From Otis tarda (lineage: Eukaryota > Chordata > Aves > Otidiformes > Otididae), in contig CM048557.1 of assembly GCA_026413225.1 (NCBI GenBank), positions 15,788,871-15,852,870 of the forward strand: 64,000 bases of DNA, read 5' to 3'. How positions within the stretch are numbered: the first letter of the stretch is position 1; every line of letters begins with the position of its first letter. The position numbers were made by a program, and so were the translations under genes. A model generated the notes under the pieces. It had not been told where the DNA came from and did not search any database. It saw only the letters and a list, made by a program, of their open reading frames with translations. Shown in pieces: positions 41,890 to 48,718 of this stretch.

Positions 41890-42165
41890 AGAGAGAGGGG
41901 TTACTCATGACATTCATCCTCACACTCTTCAATAACTTAGTAGCCAAGGTGTGAGAACATGCTCATGAAATTTCCACCACACTGGAAACTATCACCAGTA
42001 GAAAGAGCACTGGGTACTTATACAGGAGACCTCACGGTTTTTGTGAGCTGCAACACCAGAAAATGGAATTTAGAAGTACAACATGTGAAATCATGCGTTT
42101 AAGGACCAGTAACCTTTTCTGTAAGCTGAGAACTCATCACGTGGAAGCAACACAGGAGGAATGAA
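41890..42165 (+). mobile_element. Ancient CR1/L3-like LINE fragment (reverse-transcriptase region)
   Basis: The segment keeps eroded pieces of an old CR1-type reverse transcriptase: 'cttcaataacttagtagcc' in place of the Phe-Asn-Asp-Leu block, then 'ctcatgaaattt', 'catgcgtttaaggaccagta' and 'gtaagctgagaactcatca', matching the order in amniote L3/CR1 elements as I remember them. The frame is destroyed. It corresponds to a more 5' part of ORF2 than the fragment at 41,110 although it lies to its right, so the two are separate insertions or rearranged. Confidence 0.5.
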
Positions 42166-43373
42166 CAGAGCAGCGAGGTATGGAAAACCTCATCTAAGGA
42201 TACTGATGTTTACATGTCAATAAACTCCCCTTGGCTCAGGAAGCCTCTAAGCTGAAAGCAGAGAGACTAGAGCAGCGCTGGGGGAAGTATCACTCACTGT
42301 TGAAGAGGATACTACATCAGGTGAATCTCTGGTGTGAAGCAGTACAGCTGAACAGATTTATGTCAAAAATAAAATGCTGTTACTCCTCATAAAACTTTGC
42401 TTGGCTAAAGGTGGTCAAGTTTATCCAACTGCTCTGTAAAATATACGCTCCATTGCATATTTCACTTTCTGCAGCAATTCCAGCCCAAGCTAAAGAATGC
42501 TATTAGCACAAATTATGACAATGCGCTACACACAACTATAATTTAACAGATCAGAAATTAAAAGTTTTGTAATTGCCTGACAAGCAAGGCACAAGAATGG
42601 TCTTCCAAACAGAGCACCTGGGAAAAGGAATCCTAGCTGTTCTAAAATTACACCAGTAAGCTTCTGGAAGGACAGAAAAACAAATAGATGTATTCCTACA
42701 AAGAAGTTTGTGTTGATTTATCTGTGTGATGGATCTGTTTACACTACATTTACAGACTGTACAGTTGTATTTTGGAGTTTCACGAGGCACCTATGTGACC
42801 AGAAGAACTTTTATTCCTTTCTTTCAACACACTGGTGACAGTTAAAGGGTGGCTGCTGTAAGTGGTATCCAGCTGGTCTCCAATGCCTTGCTGCTATATT
42901 CTGTTCACAAGTCAAGGGCTAAACTAACTGCCCAGTCTGGCACTGTAAGGAATTCTCTGGCTAAGCCAAACAGGGACTGATGGGCTTTTTCCTCATTTGT
43001 AGGGAAAAAAAAGACATTTTAGGATCATCTAGAATTTTATTTAACAAACATTCTACCATATTTATGATGCCTGCAGTCAATCCCTCCTTCTTCTAGCCCA
43101 GTATCATTCTGAAGTTTGATTTTTACTAAAAATCTTGAGTTTGTCAAAGTTTTTGGGGTACACTCTGCAGGTATTTCAAAACCAGACATCAGTGACACAG
43201 TTGCCAGCAGTTACAGGGGACTGTACTTTATGATCTGGGTTAACCATTCCAGTCCAGCACTCAGTAAGGTAATCTGAGTGTTTCCCAATCCTCTTCTGTC
43301 AGTTTCAGTGAATTTGTCACGCATTCAAATTTCCAAAGGAAAATGCAAAGGCATGATAAGTGACTCACAACTC

Positions 43374-43440
43374 GATATCCAGGGTGTACCAGAATTTTAC
43401 CAGAAATTTACTTGATATCCAGAGTGTACCAGAATTTTAC
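43374..43440. repeat. 27-bp direct repeat, 40-bp period
   Basis: Copies at 43,374-43,400 and 43,414-43,440 differ at one base (ccaggg versus ccagag), with 13 bp between them. Confidence 0.92.
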
Positions 43441-43767
43441 TGATTTCATTAAATCTCTACTTTTACATTAGTGTAAAAGTCTTACACACATAATGTTTGA
43501 AAGAAGCTTTCTTAATTATCCTATTTTACTGCAACGCGTTTGCATCTCATAGGAAAAAAAAAAAAAAAAAAAAAGAGCTTTAAGAAGTGGAACATCCCAA
43601 GGTTTAGCTGTTCTCTGAGTAAGATATACTACATAAAAGATACCACAGCCACCACCAGCCCGGGCAAGGCAAGTTCATCTGTTCAACCCTGTCTCCGGGA
43701 AGAAACACCGAAAACCTTTCGCTTGCAAAACTTCCCAGTGCTGCATCCGCAGCCACGAGCCATTTAA

Positions 43768-43818
43768 ATTTAAAAAATAAATAAATAAAATAAAGTAAAC
43801 CAACCAACCAACCATCCA
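43768..43818. repeat. AAAT and CCAA microsatellites
   Basis: An (AAAT)-type run is followed directly by (CCAA)4-type sequence, just left of the CpG island edge. Confidence 0.85.
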
Positions 43819-44260
43819 CCTTCAGACACGATCGGCACTCAGCAGTGCAACGCTCCACCTGCCACAAACCGCACTTTGAATACAGGGGGAGGGGAGGGGA
43901 GGACGGGAGGGACACCGACACAAAAAACGCCACCAGGAACGGCGGAGCCGCCTCCGGGGAAACCTGTTGCCAGCCGCCGAGAGCGCGCGGCCGCCGCGGG
44001 GTCCCCGCATCCCGCCGCGCCCCGCGGCCAACTTTCCGCCGCCGAAACCGCGCACCTCGCCGTCACTTTCCTCCCGTTGATCATTAATTAGATCGGCGGA
44101 CATGCCGGTTTAGGGAGGGGGCAGAGAGGAGGCGGAAGCGGCCCGGCGCCCCTCACCCCTCCCGTTCCCGCCTGAGGCGCCCTCGCGGGCCGGGGCCGCG
44201 CCGCCAACGGCCCCCGCCAACGGCGCGGGGGAGGGAAGGGCCGGGCCAGGCCGTACTCAC

Positions 44261-44318
44261 TCGATGAAGTAGCTGGCGCCCTCCTCCGAGAACCCCTCCT
44301 CCCATCCGCGGGGCAGGT
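44261..44318 (-). CDS. PLEKHA7: PLEKHA7 coding exon 3 (first half of WW domain 2)
   Basis: The exon is 58 nt. Two bases complete Asp54, 18 codons follow, then GA of a split codon before the donor GTGAGT. The acceptor is TTGCAG. It encodes DLPRGWEEGFSEEGASYFI: the Leu-Pro of WW2, signature Trp59 and aromatic Tyr70-Phe71. It agrees with mammalian PLEKHA7 except Ser for Thr at residue 64. The second half of WW2 is not in the window. Intron 2 (44,319-44,504) is 186 bp and phase 1; intron 3 starts in phase 2 at 44,260. The exon ends at the position equivalent to the end of exon 1 in WW1. Confidence 0.93.
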
Positions 44319-44504
44319 CTGCAAGGGAGCGGGGGGAGAGAGAGAAAGAGAAAGAAGGCGGGAGAGAAGGGGTGAGAACTTCGCCCGCGCCCCCAAGGCG
44401 CCTCACTGGCAGCGGGGTGGGGGGAATGAGGAGGGGAGGGAGGCGGCCGCGAAGGGGGCGAGGGCAGGGCGGGCGCCGTCTCCCCGCCGCCCCCGGGCAC
44501 CCAC
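44319..44504 (-). other. PLEKHA7: PLEKHA7 intron 2
   Basis: A 186-bp GC-rich intron with GT donor and AG acceptor. The + strand carries closely spaced G-runs (44,414-44,440) and a long purine stretch (44,328-44,374), so the transcript is C/pyrimidine-rich here, including the acceptor tract. It is fully inside the CpG island. No other element was recognised. Confidence 0.85.
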
Positions 44505-44581
44505 CTGAGCGGATCATGTGGCCGGAGTTGACGGGCTCCCCGGTGCGAGGATGCAGCCAAGTGGTGGTGCGGGTCAGGTCG
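44505..44581 (-). CDS. PLEKHA7: PLEKHA7 coding exon 2 (end of WW domain 1)
   Basis: The exon is 77 nt. Its first base completes Asp28, 25 codons follow, and one G begins the next split codon. The acceptor is CCCAG and the donor GTGGGT. It supplies the second WW1 signature: the Thr-Thr-Thr run, Trp36 and Pro39, then an Arg-Thr-Gly-Glu-Pro linker ending Gly-His-Met-Ile-Arg-Ser. From this Trp onward the sequence is nearly identical to mammalian PLEKHA7; the few residues just after the splice differ (Asp-Asp-Leu-Thr-Arg here) but the length is conserved. Intron 1 (44,582-44,698) is only 117 bp and phase 2. Both Trp and the Pro of WW1 are intact, so the domain should be functional. Confidence 0.93.
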
Positions 44582-44698
44582 CTGGGAGGGAGAAGCGGAA
44601 AACATGCACCTGTTAGTGACGGCGGGCGGGCGGCAGCGGGGCCGCCCTCCACCCCCACACCCTTCCCCTAGCGCCCCCGCCCGCCGGCGCCCCCTTAC
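44582..44698 (-). other. PLEKHA7: PLEKHA7 intron 1
   Basis: A 117-bp phase-2 intron splitting codon 28 inside WW1, with GTAAG donor and CCCAG acceptor. It is very GC-rich and inside the CpG island. Such a short, GC-rich first intron is easily lost in bird assemblies. Confidence 0.85.
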
Positions 44699-44781
44699 TC
44701 GATGAAGAAGACTCGCCCGTCCTTGCAGACGCCGTAGGACCAGTGCTCAGGTAGAGTGTCCCGCCCCACCGCCGCCGCCAT
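44699..44781 (-). CDS. PLEKHA7: PLEKHA7 coding exon 1 (start of WW domain 1)
   Basis: The exon is 83 nt: 27 codons from Met plus two bases (GA) of a split codon, followed by the donor GTAAG. The N-terminus MAAAVGRDTLPEHWSYGV matches vertebrate PLEKHA7 as I remember it and differs from paralogue PLEKHA5. It carries the first half of WW1: Leu10-Pro11, signature Trp14, Tyr16, and the beta-strand residues Arg23-Val-Phe-Phe-Ile27. The start at 44,781 was chosen because it reproduces the known family N-terminus and has a strong Kozak context (A at -3, G at +4). The reading frame stays open upstream to 45,159, probably because the region is GC-rich. WW1 of this family is known to bind PDZD11. Confidence 0.93.
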
Positions 44782-45449
44782 GTTCGCCGTGCGCGCAGCC
44801 AGCCAGCCAGCCGGCCGGGGAGGGGGTGCGGGCGGGCGGGCAGGCGGCCGGCGCTCGGCGCCCAGCGCCCGGCTCTGCTCGGCAGCGCCACCGCGGCCGC
44901 CGGAGGCGCGGCGCCCCGGCGCGGGCGAGGGGCGACCCCTCCCGCCAGTTAGGAGCCAGGCGCCTGGCCCTGGGGGGGTTGGCGGGAGTCGGAGGGGGCG
45001 CCTTTGTCCGCTGCTGCCCCGCGCCCGCCCCCCGCTCCACGTCCCGCGTGGGCTGGTGGCCCTCGTCCCTTCACGCCCCGGCGGAGCCGCCCGCCCTGGG
45101 AAGACGCAGCAGCACCCCGCCGTCGCCCCTGGGTCGCCGGGACGCCGCCTGGGAAGCAAGCGATAGCGTACCGCGCCGGCAAGGGCGGCCCCGGGGCCTG
45201 GCAGGGAGGGCGCGCATCCTGAAAGACACTCTTTGCTCAGTGAAGAGGCCGGGAGAATCTTCCTGCTCCGGTCTCGGAGTCCTGGCTGCCGTCCGGGAGG
45301 GAGGATGACTACCGGTGAGACAGCACTTCCACCGTGTCCCGGGATACACTCTCACCGGTGGTGGAAGGTTGAGGAGAGAAAAGACGCAGAGACTTTGAAC
45401 CCCGGGTGCGAGGGACGATGGCTGCAAGGTTAAAAGATAGCAAAGAGTC

Positions 45450-45585
45450 AATAACAGCCGGTTGACAAAGTGGAGCTGTCACCAGTATCGCAAGGGACCT
45501 GTGCCAATCCTCTATATTCATCAATGACCTAGAAAAGGAGGTGAGTGGTAATGTGATAGAGGCTGCTAGGTGAATTCAAGTTACA
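45450..45585 (+). mobile_element. Ancient CR1/L3-like scrap upstream of PLEKHA7
   Basis: The stretch 'ctgtcaccagtatcgcaagg' followed by 'atcaatgacctagaaaagga' and 'ggtgagtggtaatgtgat' corresponds to the CR1 reverse-transcriptase region around Gly-Val-Pro-Gln-Gly ... Ile-Asn-Asp-Leu-Glu-Lys. The bases after it are a decayed version of the catalytic block. It lies about 670 bp upstream of the PLEKHA7 start codon, just outside the CpG island. Confidence 0.55.
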
Positions 45586-47101
45586 TGTTACTCCCTCCTA
45601 GCTCAGACCTGCGACATTAAGATCTCTACTGGTGCTGATCCATGGGGAAGGTACAGCAAAGGACATAGCTAGGTGCTCCAGGCACAGCTTCCGTCGCTTG
45701 AGAATATGACTTTGGGACAGGCAAAGGGGTGCTGTGGCTGGGCTGCCACACAGCAGAGCCCTGACGCTTCCTCCTCTGGTCCTCTCTGGCAGCCAAGGGA
45801 GCAAGGATGGCTCCCGGCCTGTGCCTCCCAGCATTGGCTTGGCAGGGGTGATAACTGCAGCAGAAGAGGAGGACTGAGAGAGCAAAGAGGGTCACAGTGG
45901 GGAAACTTGCACCTACCTCTCTCACCTGTGAGGTTTTTTGTGTTCTGATATTGTGGAGAGAGAAGGATCAAAAAGCCAGGAAAAGGGATGTTTGCTAGGT
46001 TGGGATAGGATAGTGTTAAATAGAGGAAAGGCAGGCTCTAAAGAGGGGTGGGAAAGGGTAGATAGGCTTGACTGGGGGCAGGTGAGTAAAGAAAAACAGA
46101 GAACAACTGAGGGCATTGCTATGGGGGAGTGGAAGAACCCATGCAGTAGGGAAGGTGCAAGAGGGGACAGTGCTGTGGTACAGGGAAATTAATACATATA
46201 TGCTTTTTTTTTCTAAATAACCAAAAGACATTATCAGAAGAAAGTAGGCAGCAAGAAAAGCAGCAGCAATGGGAAGAGAGTGGACTCCGCTCTATTTCGT
46301 AGGAGTTCCAGGCAACATGCAGGTATAGTGCATCAGGATGGCATTGTGTGGGGTTCCCTTTTTGGCTGCTGCTGGAGAAGATGACACTATACTAGACCAA
46401 GAATGGTCATTACTGTGGGACACGTTACCAGCTAGCTGTTGGAAAGTGGTTTCATTTCAGTTGTACATGAGAAAGCACGGGCTTGAAATCAAGAGTTTGG
46501 TGAGGGTTTTGTGAAACTCTAGCAGAGTCTTACACCTGCAGAACTATTGCTAACTTCTATAGACTGATTTCCTTGACATTACACTATCAAAAATTCTTCC
46601 TCAATATTGTCATCTTCCAACATTTCATAGAATGTTAGTTTATCTGCAATTAAAAAGCTGGAGTGTCTTCTAGCTGTTTATCATACGTCAGAATTTTGAT
46701 TAAAACTTCTAAAACTAAAACTTCTGTGCTGCTTTTCTTTGAAACCCTAACAATTTTGAATCATTCTGGTAATGTTGTGATTAGATATGAGTTATCACAT
46801 AACCCACAATAAAGTCAGTTCTCATGCAGCTAGAAAGTAAATCAAATACAAGTTGCTTAGTGCCGTTGCATGTTTAGATCTGTGCAGAAGAGATAAGACA
46901 GACTCTTGCTCTGGAGAGATTAATTTACCTTGTTGCTATGAAGCAAGTCTTTCATGCTCTGTCAGCTGCATGAACTCATTGAAGGTAGCTTGTAATTCCA
47001 CCACCCTTTGGCCACTAGACCACTGTGACAAGATGGGCTTCTCTGCTTACAGTAAATGGTAACTTAATTGAAAAAAAACATTATGATGTTGTAGATTTCA
47101 G
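45586..47101. other. Intergenic sequence upstream of PLEKHA7
   Basis: The base composition is moderate. Several open frames exist (for example 45,669-45,971) but none resembles a known protein or shows credible splice signals. Nothing else was recognised. Confidence 0.55.
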
Positions 47102-47300
47102 GTCCTAAAAGCATCTGTACTGGGCCAAATTGAATGTCTGTTTAGCCTAGTGTTCTGTCTCTGATCTCAACAAGAGCATGTGCCAGGAAAGAGCGCAAGA
47201 GCCAGACAATCATATGCAACTCCCCAGCTTCTTCCCTAAACTCTAGTATCCACATCTAGTGCTTGCCTTCAGAAGCTGTGAGCTCAGAAGGCTCTTGAGC
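47102..47300 (+). repeat. Old interspersed repeat, family not named
   Basis: The segment 'tactgggccaaattgaatgt', 'tagcctagtgttctgtct', 'aggaaagagcgcaagagcca' and 'ccccagcttcttccc' resembles a mid-repetitive amniote element I have seen in turtle, crocodile and bird sequence (a 'gggccagacc...cccagtatcctgtct' type consensus). I cannot give its family name with confidence. It is non-coding and strongly diverged. Confidence 0.45.
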
Positions 47301-47344
47301 AAGATGTTGTTTCCATGTGTAACTCCTAATGGATCTCTTCTGTG

Positions 47345-47580
47345 AACCTGAAAATGAAAAGAGGCAGTGGCCATCTAGTGCAACCTCCTGCAGGGTTGCA
47401 TTTAATTTAGACCAGGTCGCTCAGGCCTTTGTCCAGATAAGGATCTGAAAACCTCCAAGGATGAAAATCCCACAGCCTCTCTTAGCAACTCATTGCCATG
47501 TTCTTGTGGTGAAAATACTTCCATTACCTAAGGTTAGAAGCTCCCTGTTTCAATTTATCACCCTTGTTATATGACCAAAT
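47345..47580 (-). mobile_element. Older CR1 LINE 3' end
   Basis: The reverse complement matches the CR1 3' region: 'gccatctagtgcaacctcct' near the 3' end, 'aaaacctccaaggatgaaaa', 'cccacagcctctcttagcaa' and 'agctccctgtttcaattt'. It is more diverged than the neighbouring plus-strand copy and lacks a clean octamer tail. It is truncated on its 5' side near 47,580. Confidence 0.8.
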
Positions 47581-47652
47581 CTTGAATTGGTGTGTCATGG
47601 TGCCTGCAGCATTAGCACATTATCACATACACCTGTTAATTTCAGATAATTT

Positions 47653-48631
47653 TGGATAAGGAATTGGCTGGATGGCCGCACTCAAAGGGTTGTGGTCAAT
47701 GGCTTGATGTCCAGGTGGAGAGCGGTGAAGAGTGGTGTTCCTCAGGGTCGGTATTGGGACTGGTGCTGTTTAACATTTCTGTCGGCGACATGGACAGTGG
47801 GACAGAGTGCACCCTCAGCAAGTTCACTGACAACACGCACACTATGTGGTGCGGCTGACATGCTGGAGGGAAGGGAGGCCATCGAGAGGGATCTTAACAG
47901 GCTGGAGAGGTGGGTCCGTGCAAACTTCATGAAGTTCAACAGGGCCAAGTGCAAGATCCTGCACATGGGTCAGGGCAATCCCAGGCATAAATACAGGCTG
48001 GGCAGAGAGTGGATACAGACTAGCCCTGAGAAGAAGGACTTGGGAGTGCTGGTGGACAAGAAGCTCAAAGTGAGCCATCAATGTGAGCTTCCAGCCCAGA
48101 AAGCCGACCACATCCTGGGCTGCATCAAAAGAAGCATGGCCACCAGGTCGAGGGAGGTGATTCTGCCCCTTTACTCCGCTCTCATGAGACCTCACCTGCA
48201 GTACTGCATCCAGCTCTGGAGCCCCCAATGTAAGAAGGACATGGACCAGTTGGAGTGATTCCAGAGGAGGGCCACAAAGATGATCAGAGGGCTGGAGCAC
48301 CTCTCCTATGAGGACAGGCTGTGAGAGAGAGTTGGGGCTGTTCAGCCTGGAGAAGAGAAGGCTCCGGGGAGACCTGATAGCGGTCTTCCAGTACTTAAAG
48401 GGGGCCTACAGGAAAGACAGGGAGAAACTCTTCAGCAGGATCTGTTGTGATAGGATGAGGGGTAATGGTTTTAAAATAGAAGGAAGCAGATTCAGATTTG
48501 ATATAAGGAAAAAAATTTTTACAATGAGGGTGGTGGAACGCTGGCACAGGTTGCCCAGACAGGTGGTTGATGCCCCATCCCTGGAAACATTCAAGGCCAG
48601 GTTGAACGCAGCTCTGAGCAACTTGATCTAG
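47653..48631 (+). pseudogene. CR1 ORF2 reverse transcriptase, broken C-terminal part
   Basis: The translation follows a CR1 reverse transcriptase but is not a working gene. The Gly-Val-Pro-Gln-Gly motif is in one frame; a frameshift near 47,745 moves Val-Leu-Gly-Leu-Val-Leu-Phe-Asn into another, and a second near 47,850 returns to the first. The catalytic Phe-Ala-Asp-Asp box reads Phe-Thr-Asp-Asn, so one catalytic aspartate is lost. Downstream, Leu-Glu-Gly-Arg...Asp-Leu-Gly-Val-Leu-Val...Arg-Ser-Arg-Glu-Val-Ile-Leu-Pro-Leu-Tyr is well kept until a stop at 48,256. The final block (48,308-48,631) is open and ends Ala-Leu-Ser-Asn-Leu-Ile. The 5' two thirds of ORF2, including the endonuclease, is absent. 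Confidence 0.9.
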
Positions 48632-48718
48632 TTGAAAATATCCCTGCTTCTTGCAGGGGGCTTGGACTAGATAACCTTTAAAGGTCCCTTCCAACCCAAA
48701 CTATTCTGTGATTCTGTA
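47653..48718 (+). mobile_element. CR1 LINE, 1.07 kb, with ORF2 3' part and intact 3' tail
   Basis: This is the longest CR1 copy here. It starts in the reverse-transcriptase palm (Gly-Val-Pro-Gln-Gly at about 47,730), runs through the ORF2 C-terminus and 3' UTR, and ends 'ccaacccaaactattctgtg' plus attctgt, the CR1 octamer tail. It is 5'-truncated as most CR1 copies are, and lies about 3 kb upstream of PLEKHA7 in the opposite orientation. Confidence 0.95.

Larger units (their letters stand above)
42166..43884. other. PLEKHA7: PLEKHA7 intron 3, stretch leading into the CpG island
   Basis: AT-rich intronic sequence with a 27-bp spaced direct repeat (43,374-43,440), a perfect hairpin (43,459-43,480), an A21 run (43,554-43,574) and adjacent AAAT and CCAA microsatellites (about 43,768-43,816). 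No exon was recognised. Confidence 0.6.
1..44781 (-). other. PLEKHA7: PLEKHA7 gene, 5' part (start codon to within intron 3)
   Basis: This is the 5' portion of the pleckstrin-homology-domain gene PLEKHA7, read right to left. Three coding exons are visible at the right end; everything from 44,260 down to position 1 appears to be intron 3. I looked on the minus strand for the next expected coding blocks (the end of WW2 with its His-Pro-Val-Thr-Gly stretch, and the PH-domain Lys-Arg-Arg-Trp-Phe core) and saw neither, so they should lie left of the window. A very long 5' intron fits the large size of this gene in other vertebrates. The family is known as a zonula adherens component that binds p120-catenin, recruits CAMSAP3 and microtubule minus ends, and binds PDZD11 through its WW region. 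The exons are well supported; extension of the intron to position 1 is inference. Confidence 0.85.
44261..44783 (-). other. PLEKHA7: Splice-site set of the 5' exon cluster
   Basis: Donors are GTAAG (44,698), GTGGGT (44,504) and GTGAGT (44,260). Acceptors are CCCAG (AG at 44,583-44,582) and TTGCAG (AG at 44,320-44,319). Phases are 2, 1 and 2 and the three exons join without a stop, which is the main proof that this is a real spliced gene. Confidence 0.9.
43885..45365 (-). promoter_or_regulatory. PLEKHA7: CpG island promoter of PLEKHA7
   Basis: CpG dinucleotides rise abruptly near 43,900 and fall away near 45,365, against a CpG-poor AT-rich background on the left. The island covers the first three coding exons and about 580 bp upstream of the start codon. 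GC boxes are frequent (for example around 44,828-44,842 and 45,021-45,030, and near 45,072-45,092). I saw no TATA box in a credible position, so a dispersed CpG-type start is likely. The exact transcription start cannot be placed from sequence. A divergent transcript to the right is possible but I see no coding exon there. Confidence 0.8.

Noticed and set aside
1..44260. Search for PLEKHA7 exon 4 and PH-domain exons on the minus strand
   Set aside because: No match was found by eye to the expected WW2 end or PH core. A translated search with vertebrate PLEKHA7 would settle this; a hit would shorten the inferred intron 3.
44756..45308. Long plus-strand open frames of 136-160 codons antisense to PLEKHA7 exon 1
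   Set aside because: They are Arg/Pro/Gly/Ala-rich translations typical of CpG islands and lie opposite a well-supported exon.
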